Of a DNA stretch of 64,000 nt, positions 27,473 through 36,174 are shown one piece after another; position 1 is the first letter of the stretch; every line of letters begins with the position of its first letter. The stretch is from an uncultured Bacteroidales bacterium. GTDB taxonomy: Bacteria > Bacteroidota > Bacteroidia > Bacteroidales > Paludibacteraceae. The stretch covers positions 1-64,000 of the forward strand of contig CAMKDV010000003.1 in assembly GCA_946411385.1 (NCBI GenBank), written 5' to 3'. The position numbers were made by a program, and so were the translations under genes. Under the pieces are notes generated by a model. It was not told where the DNA came from. It saw nothing but the letters and a program-made list of their open reading frames with translations, and searched no databases.

Positions 27473-27505
27473 TGCAAAGGTACTGCTTTTTCAGGATATA
27501 TCAAA
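27473..27505 (-). promoter_or_regulatory. promoter of the beta-barrel receptor gene
   Basis: Minus-strand TACCTTTGCA (27482-27473) and TTTG (27505-27502), 19 nt apart. The gene-less 27405-27689 contains this promoter, the leader hairpin and AT-rich sequence after the AraC stop. I see no other feature there. Confidence 0.75.
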
Positions 27506-27689
27506 TGAAAAAACGGACATTTTGCAGTTTTTTATGAAAATCGTATCATCTTTGTACCGAAATAAGAAAAATTCATCAACTATACTTCAGTTTTTACCAC
27601 AAATATGACAAAATATGAATTATACTTAATATTTTTGCAGGAATATTTGCATATATCAAAAAAAATATGTATCTACACGAGAAATCTAT

Positions 27690-28550
27690 TTAGGCAAAAA
27701 AGACGGAAAAATCAGCGCTTAAGGGTATGCCTAACGCGCGGAAATGGCGGGGGGAGACGCATCCCATCTGCTGGAAGTCCAGCGCCATGTGGCTCAGGTC
27801 ATAGTATCCGTGCGTCAACGCCACAGACAGCAAGTCAATCGGTTGGCCGGCGTGCGCTGTCTGCTGCATCTGCTGAATGGTTCGATGAAAACGACGCAAC
27901 CGGATGAACTGCTTGGGCGGGATACCCACGTAGGTCTTGAACACCCGCAAGAACTGCCGCTCACCCAGGCATGCCACTCCCGCCATCTGCGCCGCGCTGA
28001 TATTACCTTTGGCCTCGTCACAAGCCGCGATTACCTTACGCAGGCGCGAATAATTAAGGTCTTCCTTATGCGGCAGATGCCCCAGGAAGAAGGCATCTAT
28101 CAACCGGGCGATCTCCGGTGCGCTTTCGATTTGCTTGAATACACTGTCCAGCTGCAACAAGCCTTCATCGCCGTAGGCTGCTGCCGTCAGCACCTTTCCG
28201 GCCAACTGCTGCAGGTCGATGTGTAGCAAGGCGTACATTCCTCCCGGTTCAAAATCCAACAGCATACCCTCGAACCAGCCCTTCAAGGTAGTCAGACCTA
28301 TCGTCTTCTGATTGGCACCCAACAAGGTCAACCCATCCGCCAGTACACCATTAAAATCCGTCAGCACATTGCGCATGAATATCAAACTGCCGTAGTTCGG
28401 CAACAAAGGCTGTACGTGCTTGCCGTCCACAAACCGCGGGTCGTCCTGAGGAGGAGTCATTGTGTCGGTTGAACCGTCAGCACGAACAAACACATACCTT
28501 GTAATATAGGGTCGCAACGCCTCTGTCGGCTGGATAATTTCAAATTGCAT
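27690..28550 (-). CDS. AraC-family transcriptional regulator
   Basis: 286 aa. The N-terminal 180 residues form a ligand- or partner-binding domain without a clear family signature (starts MQFEIIQPTEALRPYITRYV). The C-terminal 100 residues carry the two HTH units of AraC proteins: ISAAQMAGVACLGERQFLRV and the second helix pair with HGYYDLSHMALDF followed by SPRHFRALG. The target is unknown; the convergent-free minus-strand neighbours on either side are possible. Confidence 0.88.
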   Translation of the reverse strand: MQFEIIQPTEALRPYITRYVFVRADGSTDTMTPPQDDPRFVDGKHVQPLLPNYGSLIFMRNVLTDFNGVLADGLTLLGANQKTIGLTTLKGWFEGMLLDFEPGGMYALLHIDLQQLAGKVLTAAAYGDEGLLQLDSVFKQIESAPEIARLIDAFFLGHLPHKEDLNYSRLRKVIAACDEAKGNISAAQMAGVACLGERQFLRVFKTYVGIPPKQFIRLRRFHRTIQQMQQTAHAGQPIDLLSVALTHGYYDLSHMALDFQQMGCVSPRHFRALGIPLSADFSVFFA

Positions 28551-28607
28551 ACTGTCTCAAGATTAATGCAACCAAGTCCACTATCTTCGGCTTGGATGGC
28601 GGCGGTC

Positions 28608-29039
28608 TTATTTAACCAACAACGATTGCAGGTCGGCAACCATCTGTTGATACTCCGCGTCCGACAGATACACCTTGCCGGGATTCATCCGGAAGGTGCC
28701 GCCGTAGTCCGGACCGTCAACATACTTCGGAGCGAGATGAAAATGCAGGTGGCTTAACTTGTCGGAATAGGCTCCGTAGTTGATCTTCTCGGGCTTGAAC
28801 AGCTGCTGCATGGCGCGCGTCACATCCGCTACATCGGCCATGAACAGGTTGCGCTGCTCATCATCCAGTTCGTTCAGGTCGTTCACATGACGGTCGTACG
28901 CCACCAGACAACGGCCTCGATACGTCTGCTCCTTGAACAGGAAGGCACGGGATACGCGCAGATGGCAGATCTCAATCATCAGTTGATGCAGTGTCTCATT
29001 GTTCTGACAATACAGACACGTCTTAGGGTCGGAATACAT
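28608..29039 (-). CDS. HIT-family nucleotide hydrolase/transferase
   Basis: 143 aa. The histidine triad HLHFH is at 97-101, followed by LAPKY. An N-terminal C8-LY-C11 pair suggests a metal-binding knuckle, as in many HIT proteins of this phylum. These enzymes split nucleoside phosphoramidates or dinucleotides. Substrate not predictable from sequence. Confidence 0.9.
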   Translation of the reverse strand: MYSDPKTCLYCQNNETLHQLMIEICHLRVSRAFLFKEQTYRGRCLVAYDRHVNDLNELDDEQRNLFMADVADVTRAMQQLFKPEKINYGAYSDKLSHLHFHLAPKYVDGPDYGGTFRMNPGKVYLSDAEYQQMVADLQSLLVK

Positions 29040-29169
29040 ACGTTATTTGTTTTATACGATTAGACAACTTTTTTAACAACACTTTCTTTGCTCCCTGCAC
29101 GCGTCTTATAGGGTGCTTCAATGATTTGTCAGTCTCTTATAAATTAAACATACCGAGAAGTTTGCATAA

Positions 29170-29685
29170 TCAGTTCTTTTCGTTTGCTTTTCTTGCGAAT
29201 TCAAATAGTGCTTTGGGCAGATGGCAGTAACCGTCCGGATGTTTGTCCAAATAGTCCTGATGATATTCATCCGCGGGATAGAAGCTTTTGAGCGTTTCGC
29301 GCTCTACCGCTATCGGTTGTGCGTACTTGGTCTGCTCTCCGGCAAAAACTTTGTCTATCACCGGGCGGTCTGCCGCATCGGTATAATAGATACCCGTGCG
29401 ATAGCGCGTTCCTTCGTCATGACCTTGCTTGTTCAAGCTGGTAGGATCAATCGCCACAAAGAACATCTGCAACAGAAACTCCAGACTCACTTGTGCCGGG
29501 TCATACACCACTTTCACGGTCTCTGCATAGCCGGTAGTATCCGTATATACCTGCTCGTACGTAGGATGATCCGTATATCCGTTGGCAAAACCCGTTTCGG
29601 TATCCGTCACACCGGCTATCTGCTTGAAGAAATGCTCTGTCCCCCAGAAACATCCTCCTGCCAAATAAATCTCTTTAGTTGCCAT
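29170..29685 (-). CDS. msrA: peptide-methionine (S)-S-oxide reductase
   Basis: 171 aa. It repairs oxidised methionine (S-sulfoxide). The N-terminal GGCFWGTEHFF holds the catalytic Cys12. EYHQDYLDKHPDGYCHLP near the C-terminus is also typical. It is MsrA only, without a fused MsrB domain. A 22-codon frame upstream (29675-29743) overlaps the start, so its expression may be translationally coupled. Confidence 0.96.
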   Translation of the reverse strand: MATKEIYLAGGCFWGTEHFFKQIAGVTDTETGFANGYTDHPTYEQVYTDTTGYAETVKVVYDPAQVSLEFLLQMFFVAIDPTSLNKQGHDEGTRYRTGIYYTDAADRPVIDKVFAGEQTKYAQPIAVERETLKSFYPADEYHQDYLDKHPDGYCHLPKALFEFARKANEKN

Positions 29686-29743
29686 ACTTATCGATACAAT
29701 TCATAATGATTTCCACAGCTGCATCTTCGGTCAGTTCGTCCAT
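29675..29743 (-). CDS. possible 22-aa leader peptide overlapping msrA
   Basis: Frame MDELTEDAAVEIIMNCIDKY plus GN, whose stop lies inside the first codons of msrA. It begins about 20 nt after the -7 box of the promoter, so it would be the first frame on the transcript. It contains one Cys and two Met. A coupling or attenuation role is inference only. Confidence 0.35.
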   Translation of the reverse strand: MDELTEDAAVEIIMNCIDKYGN

Positions 29744-29757
29744 GGACAGAACACGCA

Positions 29758-29791
29758 TACAAAGATAATAATAAATTTTGACATTTGCAAA
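29758..29791 (-). promoter_or_regulatory. promoter of msrA
   Basis: Minus-strand TATCTTTGTA (29767-29758) and TTTGC (29791-29787), 19 nt apart. Confidence 0.75.
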
Positions 29792-29818
29792 TATTTCCGC
29801 CAAAAAGTGCAAAAAAAG

Positions 29819-30499
29819 TTACCAGATAAAAGGTATCAGCCTGTATCTAACACGCTGCTTGTATTCGGCATAACCATTCAATTCACGCTCAAGCACCTGT
29901 TCCTCGTTGCGAATACGCTTTACGATAATCGGTACATAGAACAGCATCAGGATGAACGAAAAAACCGAATTGAGCACAAGTGGCATCGAGAGGAACAACA
30001 CCAACGTAGCAGAATACATCGGATGGCGCACGATGCCATACAAACCGGTGCTGACAACCTGCTGGTTCTCCTGCACTTCAATGGTTCGTGACAGCCACAC
30101 GTTCTCGCGCATCACTTCGGCATAGAGCGCGTAGGCGGCAAGGAAGACAACAGTGGCGACAAACACTGCCCAATCAGGTAGCATATACCAGCAGAAACGG
30201 CGGCTCAGTCCTGCCACGACAAACACAGCGATGAACATCAGCCCGCTTAGTGCGACCACCCATTTCTGCTCCGGTTGCTGTTCTTTGGCATCCAGTCGCT
30301 TGCGCAACAGTTCCGGTTGACGAATCATCAACACGATTCCGGCAATGAACATCGGTCCAAACAGAATACCGATAAAGAGCCATGCCTGCCAATAAGCAAA
30401 CGTGCCGGCAGGAAGAAACAGCAATAGTCCGACCAGCAACAGACCGGTGACGAACTTGGTTAGTGCTTGAAAGAATAGTTTACATGTCATAGTCCACAC
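29819..30499 (-). CDS. isoprenylcysteine carboxyl methyltransferase-like membrane protein
   Basis: 226 aa with about five membrane segments. The C-terminal half shows VSTGLYGIVRHPMYSATLVL and a following NEEQVLERELNGYAEYKQRV, the signature of the ICMT/PEMT superfamily of membrane methyltransferases. Bacterial members act on small lipophilic or phospholipid substrates. The real substrate is unknown. Its start overlaps the stop of the CPBP-like gene by 13 nt. Confidence 0.85.
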   Translation of the reverse strand: MWTMTCKLFFQALTKFVTGLLLVGLLLFLPAGTFAYWQAWLFIGILFGPMFIAGIVLMIRQPELLRKRLDAKEQQPEQKWVVALSGLMFIAVFVVAGLSRRFCWYMLPDWAVFVATVVFLAAYALYAEVMRENVWLSRTIEVQENQQVVSTGLYGIVRHPMYSATLVLFLSMPLVLNSVFSFILMLFYVPIIVKRIRNEEQVLERELNGYAEYKQRVRYRLIPFIW

Positions 30500-31203
30500 A
30501 TGGTTTGATAGAGTCCGGGAATGAAAGAGGTTGCCACTATCTGTGCTGCTGTCGCCAAGTCAATCAGCGCATGACCAACCATGATAGGCAACGGATTGCG
30601 CTTGCGGTAGTAATACCAGCAGAGAATGAGCGTCAACGGCAGAAAAGAGATAAAGCGATATACAATATATTTGCCGTCCAATAAGGTCGGAATGAAACAA
30701 TGCTGCAAGGCATAGAAGAACGCGGGAATAATGATGGCGGCGTACTTATTTTTTATTTGGTTAACGCCACAGCCGAGATAGAGACCATCTTCTGCGAAAG
30801 TAGTCGTAATGGGCAATAAGATGATATTGATGATAGCAAGCACTTTCGGTATCGGCGCAATCATTACGGGTGGCGCGTAGAGGAATTTATCGTAGCACAA
30901 GAACCCCGCCAGATATATACCAGTCATGCCGACCACTAATACAAGCAACGTAATACCCACTATTTGTTTCCACGTAGTCTTTCCTTTCTGATAATTGATC
31001 AGTTGCCAGAATGTTTGTCCGTTTCGTTTGGCAAGAACGACCAGCAAACCGATGGTCAGACAGTTCAGTATTACAGCAATAACCGACCACCAACAACCTA
31101 TTTCGCTGAGGTCTTGCCCAAGCACGCCGGCACAACTGATAAACACCAGCAAGAACGCTATTGAGCGTATGGGGAGCCAAAGAGACAGATGTTTCATATC
31201 CAT
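30487..31203 (-). CDS. CPBP (Abi)-type membrane protein with altered protease motif
   Basis: 238 aa from the ATG at 31203. The longer frame would run into the gene upstream. About seven membrane segments. The CPBP intramembrane protease motifs are recognisable but degenerate: AEDGLYLG stands where EExxxR is expected, FFYALQHCF supplies the second motif and HALIDL the third. It may be a non-proteolytic member. It forms a run of small membrane genes with its neighbours. Confidence 0.7.
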   Translation of the reverse strand: MDMKHLSLWLPIRSIAFLLVFISCAGVLGQDLSEIGCWWSVIAVILNCLTIGLLVVLAKRNGQTFWQLINYQKGKTTWKQIVGITLLVLVVGMTGIYLAGFLCYDKFLYAPPVMIAPIPKVLAIINIILLPITTTFAEDGLYLGCGVNQIKNKYAAIIIPAFFYALQHCFIPTLLDGKYIVYRFISFLPLTLILCWYYYRKRNPLPIMVGHALIDLATAAQIVATSFIPGLYQTMCGL

Positions 31204-31216
31204 AGCATATCTTACC

Positions 31217-31657
31217 TTATATTGCTTTACACCAACTGATAAAATAGCGGATACCCGCAATAGATAGCGCTGTACCCAGTCCCGGATAGAAGCCTGCAAA
31301 AAACTCAACCGGCATTCCCGGGATGAATTTCAAGCCAATGCCCAAACACATAAAGAATGCGATCATGATATATCCATGAGCATCAAAGAACGCGAAGAGC
31401 GATTTCTTGCGTTCAGAAAAGTTGAGAATGCGGGCAGTGTAACGCTTAATGAAGTTATTGAACATCAGCGAGAAAGTGATAGTGACCATAATGGCTATGA
31501 GCATAAGCCACCATACTCGTTCCGGATGAGTAGTATTGACATACAGCATGGCTTGTATGCCGGTAGTTAACACCTTTATACCGGGTCCAAGCCAGCACAG
31601 TACTTGCATAAGCAGCAAATGCTCACGATTCACAGGAAGAATGCGGTCGGTATTCAT
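31217..31657 (-). CDS. small membrane protein, unknown
   Basis: 146 aa with about four hydrophobic segments (QVLCWLGPGIKVLTTGIQAM; WWLMLIAIMVTITFSLMF; YIMIAFFMCLGIGLKFI; GLGTALSIAGIRYFI). No family recognised. The spacing of 13 nt to the downstream CPBP-like gene suggests co-transcription. Confidence 0.7.
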   Translation of the reverse strand: MNTDRILPVNREHLLLMQVLCWLGPGIKVLTTGIQAMLYVNTTHPERVWWLMLIAIMVTITFSLMFNNFIKRYTARILNFSERKKSLFAFFDAHGYIMIAFFMCLGIGLKFIPGMPVEFFAGFYPGLGTALSIAGIRYFISWCKAI

Positions 31658-31671
31658 GTAAGTACCTAGTT

Positions 31672-31854
31672 TTAATATTTTGTAAAGTTATATTTCTCGC
31701 GTAATTGCTTTTTCTCTTCTGCCGAACGGGAGGTAAAGTACGCTTTCCATCCCGGACAGAAATTGATGTGCCATCTCCAGAAACGACCTAACGCAGAGTT
31801 AGGTTTTGCGTCGTAATGCGCACGAAACTTACAATTTTCACATGCGTATGCCAT
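31672..31854 (-). CDS. small zinc-knuckle-like protein
   Basis: 60 aa. Begins MAYACENCKFRAHYDAKPNS, with C5-EN-C8 and a later single Cys, then an aromatic-rich middle (LGRFWRWHINFCPGWKAYF) and a basic C-terminal helix (SAEEKKQLREKYNFTKY). Likely a small metal-binding protein. It is 14 nt upstream of the 146-aa membrane gene, on the same strand. Confidence 0.65.
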   Translation of the reverse strand: MAYACENCKFRAHYDAKPNSALGRFWRWHINFCPGWKAYFTSRSAEEKKQLREKYNFTKY

Positions 31855-31872
31855 ATTAAAAGATATTTGAAG

Positions 31873-32361
31873 TTAATATATCGTCTTTTGGTATGCCAGG
31901 CGTTCGTCGCCCGAAAGTAAATAAATGATGCCGCAATAGGTAAACCCGTGCTTGAGGATGTTGTGCTGCATGATATGATTGTCTCGATGGGTATCTACGC
32001 GAAGCGTATGTGTCCGTTCAAAAGCCCATTCGAGCACGCTATCCCATATCCCATGCACGTCCGGCAGGCTTGCCAAGCGATGGATAACGTAGTACGGTTC
32101 ATCATTCTGCCACGCACCTTCATAGATCTTTGCGTATGTCGATTCCGGAGCTGGCAAGAAAGCAAAATATGCCACTATCCGCTCATCCTCTGTGACCACA
32201 TAGCCACCATGTCGATCTATGTCAGCATGGATAGCCTCCTCGGAGGGATAGCCGTTGATCCACTGGTTCACATTCCCCGAAGCGTGCATCATCTCCCTTG
32301 CCGCATCTATTACCGGCATGATTGCAGGAATGTCATCGTATGTCGCTTGTCGGATTGTCAT
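31873..32361 (-). CDS. GNAT-family N-acetyltransferase
   Basis: 162 aa from the ATG at 32361, where the family begins (MTIRQATYDDIPAIMPVIDA). It has the GNAT fold elements: a YVVTEDERIVAYFAFLP strand pair, YVIHRLASLPDVHGIWDSVL for acetyl-CoA binding and LRVDTHRDNHIMQHNILKHG, as in acetyltransferases of small molecules. Substrate unknown. The start lies 3 nt before the stop of the upstream AlkZ-related gene. Confidence 0.85.
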   Translation of the reverse strand: MTIRQATYDDIPAIMPVIDAAREMMHASGNVNQWINGYPSEEAIHADIDRHGGYVVTEDERIVAYFAFLPAPESTYAKIYEGAWQNDEPYYVIHRLASLPDVHGIWDSVLEWAFERTHTLRVDTHRDNHIMQHNILKHGFTYCGIIYLLSGDERLAYQKTIY

Positions 32362-32363
32362 GC

Positions 32364-33032
32364 TTATCTCAGTAGTTTGCTTATTTGTTTGTCGGTCGCG
32401 TGCGGAAGGATGGTATGCAAGTGCTGGGTCATCAACTGATACGATTCCTCCGGTGAGCAATCAACAGAACATGCATCTCTGCCGTAAAGCCGTTCGGGAG
32501 TGGTGAGTAAGGACCATCCCCAGCCGTATTCACGATTATGCTTGTCACGCGGATAGACGAAGTCTTCCGTCACCACGCGCGTTGCCATCTGAAGGCGAGT
32601 GACATAACCATCAAACTTACTCCGCATCTTCGGACCGGAGAATCCACAAACCGCACGCAAGTCCCGATTGATGATACTATCTTGTTCGCAGAGCGTCTGG
32701 TAAATGATGCCTTCTATACTACCACTCTCCGGCATGAGATAGAGGCTGCGCCTCCAATTACAGAAATGCGGCCACCAAGAGCGACTAATGAAGCCGGCCT
32801 TACCATTGAAGAACTTTCCATAGACGCAATCGCTCTCGTTGATGATGATGCCCTTCCATTTCCATAACGGCCAATCCCATCCGCCGTCCGGAAAAACGAC
32901 GTAACGACATTCCTCATCCGCCATCTCCTCCGCCGAATAGCCTGAGATACCGCTCACTAAAAGCGGCAAAAATCCGAGCTGTTGGATGAGTTCTATCATC
33001 TGCTCGCAACTATGTATCTCGTAGCGTAGCAT
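32364..33032 (-). CDS. AlkZ-related (YcaQ-like) family protein
   Basis: 222 aa, no signal peptide. The sequence reads like the AlkZ-related family common in Bacteroidota: a start of EIHSCEQMIELIQQLGFLPL, a PLWKWKGIIINESDCVYGKF core, and YVTRLQMATRVVTEDFVYPR leading into DKHNREYGWGWSLLTTPE. The link to DNA-glycosylase-like AlkZ rests on my memory of the family. No catalytic residues can be pointed out. Confidence 0.65.
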   Translation of the reverse strand: MLRYEIHSCEQMIELIQQLGFLPLLVSGISGYSAEEMADEECRYVVFPDGGWDWPLWKWKGIIINESDCVYGKFFNGKAGFISRSWWPHFCNWRRSLYLMPESGSIEGIIYQTLCEQDSIINRDLRAVCGFSGPKMRSKFDGYVTRLQMATRVVTEDFVYPRDKHNREYGWGWSLLTTPERLYGRDACSVDCSPEESYQLMTQHLHTILPHATDKQISKLLR

Positions 33033-33034
33033 GG

Positions 33035-33757
33035 TTAATCCGGTTGCTGACCGTCATGGGCATGCCATGCACAGGAGGTTATCTTCATGTCAGAGAAAAG
33101 AGCCGTGAAGGACGAGTCCTCCGGCGAACAGGCATAGATACCGAAACGAATCTCTCCGGCTCCTGCGTGCATGTGGCATATACGCATCTGGCTGAAATGC
33201 AGTCCATCGGGGGAGCACTCGATACAATAGTCATCCTCGCGACGCGAGAAGCGATACCACATGGTTTTCACCTCCGCAGGAATAGCGGTCGTAGCCCAGT
33301 CCGAGTAGCCACCATTAGTAACGACCGAACCGAGGTGTTGGAACTGCTCGTTTTCGTACTCTACAGAAGCTTTGAGCCAGTTCTCACTATCCAAATACAT
33401 CACAATGCCGCACTGGTCAAAACGATGATGGCTCTGCGAGAAATCGGTCTTGACAACAAACGAGAAGAACCGCTCGTTTGTCTTCATCTGCAGAACAGGC
33501 GCGTTGTCATTACGGAAATGGTAATACGTGCGCTGCCAGAGGTCGGTGTGCGGCGCGGTAGTAATAGCAATCGTATCGCCTTTTATATCATATCCCGCCG
33601 GCTCGCGTGTCCATTCCAGCGCGTTCAGGTCTATCCGACCATCATTGACCAAAGCTTTTTGCACATCATCAAAATCATTTGTCATATTGTCTTGTGGTTT
33701 GTTGTTGCACGCCGCGAGCAACGTCACAGCAAATGCAAAGATGATTAGTTTTTTCAT
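33035..33757 (-). CDS. DUF1349-type lipoprotein
   Basis: 240 aa. Lipoprotein signal MKKLIIFAFAVTLLAAC. The body has the concanavalin-like pattern of DUF1349/YeeI: LQMKTNERFFSFVVKTDFSQ, FDQCGIVMYLDSENWLKASV, then YSDWATTAIP and WYRFSRREDDYCIE. Members are small beta-sandwich proteins that probably bind carbohydrate. It is 2 nt upstream of the AlkZ-related gene. Confidence 0.85.
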   Translation of the reverse strand: MKKLIIFAFAVTLLAACNNKPQDNMTNDFDDVQKALVNDGRIDLNALEWTREPAGYDIKGDTIAITTAPHTDLWQRTYYHFRNDNAPVLQMKTNERFFSFVVKTDFSQSHHRFDQCGIVMYLDSENWLKASVEYENEQFQHLGSVVTNGGYSDWATTAIPAEVKTMWYRFSRREDDYCIECSPDGLHFSQMRICHMHAGAGEIRFGIYACSPEDSSFTALFSDMKITSCAWHAHDGQQPD

Positions 33758-33817
33758 ATTAGTTGATTCAATTTATCTTCTCGAATGATTTTCGGTGCAG
33801 ACTTGCCTGCCAGGCCG

Positions 33818-34984
33818 TCACGGTAGATATGTAACTGCCGCAGCAAAAGCGTGCAACCGGTTAAGTGCCTCGGTAAGCACTTCGCGGGAAGTGGCTAGAT
33901 TAATGCGGATATAGTGTTCTGCCCCATACATCTCTGATGGATTAACAAGCACATGTCCGTTCTTGACTAACTCTTGGCAAAACTTCTCTGCATTCATACC
34001 GGTATCAGCGATATTGATCCATGCCAAATAAGTTCCTTCGGTGTCGTAGATATGGAGCATTGGCAGAAATTCGTGAATATAATCACGAAGGTAGAGGAAA
34101 TTGCTGTAAACATATTCGTTTAGTTCATCCAACCATGCTTCCGATTCATTATATGCCGCAACTTGTGCCACGAGACCGAATGGGTTGATTTCTGCCACCT
34201 CATGTACCTCGAGTGCCTGACTGACATAACAGAACAGATCGTTGTCAGGCACGAAGATATTTGAGCAAAGTAGCGACGCAAGATTGAAGGCTTTGCTTGC
34301 CGAGGTGCAAACACAATATTCCTTATCGCTTACGGCAATAGTTGCAAAAGGAGTGTATGGATGTTTCGGAAATGTAAACTCGCAATGTATCTCATCGGAC
34401 AGCACAAAGACATGTTCGTTATGCATGATTTCAGCCAGCTGCTGTAATTCGTCCTTACTCCAAACGCGTCCGGTCGGATTGTGAGGATTGCATAACAACA
34501 AGACATCGGCTTGTTTGGCCTTTTGCGCAATATCTTCGAAATCAATCTCAAAACGGTTACCACGGAGCACAAGAGCGGACGAGACCAATTCGCATTCCAT
34601 ATTCCGAATGCATGAAAAGAAACAATTGTATGCCGGAATGAACGTCAGTACACGGAGCGTATGTCGGCGATGGAGATAGTTTTTGAGTGCTTCGAGTACG
34701 GCGGATATACCTGCAACGACTGATGTCGTGTACAAAAGATTAGAGGAACTGATACCTTTCCATCCGTGCCTGCGCGCAAACCAGTATGCTACTGCATCAT
34801 AGTTGGCTTGCGGCACAAACGTATAGCCGAACACGCCGTGCTCCAATCTTTGCTGCAAGGCGTGCTGAATGGGTGGTGCAATCTTGAAATCCATATCTGC
34901 TACCGACAACGGTAGGCAGTCTTTTGCCCCGTCAGAATCCCATTTGTAACTATCAGAGCCTTTTCTGTTTACGTACTCTATCAT
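33818..34984 (-). CDS. MalY/PatB-family PLP-dependent C-S lyase
   Basis: 388 aa. Aminotransferase class I/II fold. PLP contacts: NPHNPTGR (166-173), D197 in LSDEIH, and Lys231 in SASKAFNLA, which forms the Schiff base. The family splits cystathionine or cysteine (releasing homocysteine or H2S), and some members are also regulators. It stands alone, between the DUF1349 lipoprotein and a tiny lipoprotein. Confidence 0.93.
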   Translation of the reverse strand: MIEYVNRKGSDSYKWDSDGAKDCLPLSVADMDFKIAPPIQHALQQRLEHGVFGYTFVPQANYDAVAYWFARRHGWKGISSSNLLYTTSVVAGISAVLEALKNYLHRRHTLRVLTFIPAYNCFFSCIRNMECELVSSALVLRGNRFEIDFEDIAQKAKQADVLLLCNPHNPTGRVWSKDELQQLAEIMHNEHVFVLSDEIHCEFTFPKHPYTPFATIAVSDKEYCVCTSASKAFNLASLLCSNIFVPDNDLFCYVSQALEVHEVAEINPFGLVAQVAAYNESEAWLDELNEYVYSNFLYLRDYIHEFLPMLHIYDTEGTYLAWINIADTGMNAEKFCQELVKNGHVLVNPSEMYGAEHYIRINLATSREVLTEALNRLHAFAAAVTYLP

Positions 34985-35039
34985 ATCCTATCTGTTTATC
35001 TCTCTTCTGACATCAAATCTATTAATTCAGTTTAATCAC

Positions 35040-35252
35040 TTATTCTACCTCGTAGTCGGGTAGCAGATCCACATACTTGTCGCATTTGAACGCATATACT
35101 TCCGGCTTAACCTGTTTGAACTCACTCACGGCAAACGGTATATCTTTGCGCACGCTTTGCTCATATTGTGCGTCTGTCATGGGCTTCTGTATTCCGCACG
35201 CCACGAACATCGTCGCTGCCAGTGCAAGGGTAAATAATTTTTTCATATTCAT
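35040..35252 (-). CDS. tiny lipoprotein, unknown
   Basis: 70 aa. Lipoprotein signal MKKLFTLALAATMFVAC, preceded by MN. The mature part is about 50 residues, acidic at the end, with one more Cys. No family recognised. Confidence 0.65.
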   Translation of the reverse strand: MNMKKLFTLALAATMFVACGIQKPMTDAQYEQSVRKDIPFAVSEFKQVKPEVYAFKCDKYVDLLPDYEVE

Positions 35253-35323
35253 TTACTATTTAACATCCTACCATAATCACCATGATAAATCATCTGATGT
35301 GTCATGTCGTCCTGCTTCAATAT

Positions 35324-36064
35324 TCATCGGCATACCAGACCGCCATCGATGAGGTAGTGACCACCTGTACAGAAAGAGGCCTTGTCTGAGATAAGGAAAT
35401 AAACCATCTCGGCAACCTCTTCCGGCGTTCCGGCAGAGCCGCGTGCAAAGAGTGCGTTCTCCTCCTCCCAGTACTGCTCGATTGTCTTATGGTCTTGCTC
35501 AGAGAACTTGGCGAACAGATTGTCCACCAGCGGCGTGTGTATCGTGCCGGGACATATAGCATTAACGCGGATGTTATACGGGCCGAGGTCAATAGCCAGA
35601 CTGCGTGCTATCTGACCGATTGCGCCCTTGGTCATACCATACGCAAAGCTATGTGCCTTGCCAACGAAGAACTGGTCAGACGAGTTGAGTACGACAGCTC
35701 CACCACCGCGAGCAATGATATGCGGCAGCACAACTTGCAGGGTATAAGTAGTGCCATAGATGTTCGTTCGAATGACGAGATCCAGCTCCTCTTGACTGAT
35801 GTCGAGGATGGTGTTGCGGCGGTGAATACCCGAATTGCAGAATAGCGCGTCTACACCTCCGAACCGGTCCACTGCTACCTGAACAGCATGCTCCATTGCC
35901 GCCTTATCGGACGAGTCGGCTTGAACGAAGCAAGCTTCATCCGGAACAAGTGTGGGGGACTGAATATCCGTGAACAAAACATTCCATCCCTCATCGAGGA
36001 ACTTATTGACGGTAGCGGCTCCTATTCCACTCGTACCGCCGGTGATAAAAATGGTCTTTTTCAT
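35324..36064 (-). CDS. short-chain dehydrogenase/reductase
   Basis: 246 aa classical SDR. The NAD(P)-binding TGGTSGIG is at 8-15, NSG takes the place of NNAG, and the catalytic Tyr and Lys are in YGMTKG, preceded by a LNSSDQ serine segment. A C-terminal glycine-rich CTGGHYLIDGG is typical. Substrate unknown. Confidence 0.9.
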   Translation of the reverse strand: MKKTIFITGGTSGIGAATVNKFLDEGWNVLFTDIQSPTLVPDEACFVQADSSDKAAMEHAVQVAVDRFGGVDALFCNSGIHRRNTILDISQEELDLVIRTNIYGTTYTLQVVLPHIIARGGGAVVLNSSDQFFVGKAHSFAYGMTKGAIGQIARSLAIDLGPYNIRVNAICPGTIHTPLVDNLFAKFSEQDHKTIEQYWEEENALFARGSAGTPEEVAEMVYFLISDKASFCTGGHYLIDGGLVCR

Positions 36065-36089
36065 ATCAAATCACTATCTTCTAACCTGT

Positions 36090-36130
36090 TTAATGTCCTC
36101 TTACAAACTGCCCTTCTGTTTTGTTAGTCA
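36090..36130 (-). pseudogene. tail fragment of the QFVRGR small-protein type
   Basis: On the minus strand a stretch reading TEGQFVRGH then stop matches, at DNA level, the 3' end of the 37-aa gene at 47102-47215 (GTCCTCTTACAAACTGCCCT shared, plus flanks). An in-frame stop lies just upstream and there is no start. It is probably the leftover of a second copy, located right upstream of the SDR gene as the intact copy is upstream of the nitroreductase gene. Confidence 0.45.
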
Positions 36131-36174
36131 GTCATTTTACTTCACCAAAACCCGGGAGTAACTGCTTCGGGTAT

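Noticed and set aside
27605..27907. 100-codon plus frame downstream of the AraC gene
   Set aside because: Its second half is antisense to the AraC gene and the first half is AT-rich low-complexity sequence.
31204..31308. N-terminal extension of the CPBP-like gene
   Set aside because: It would overlap the upstream membrane gene in another frame and lacks hydrophobic character expected of the family start.
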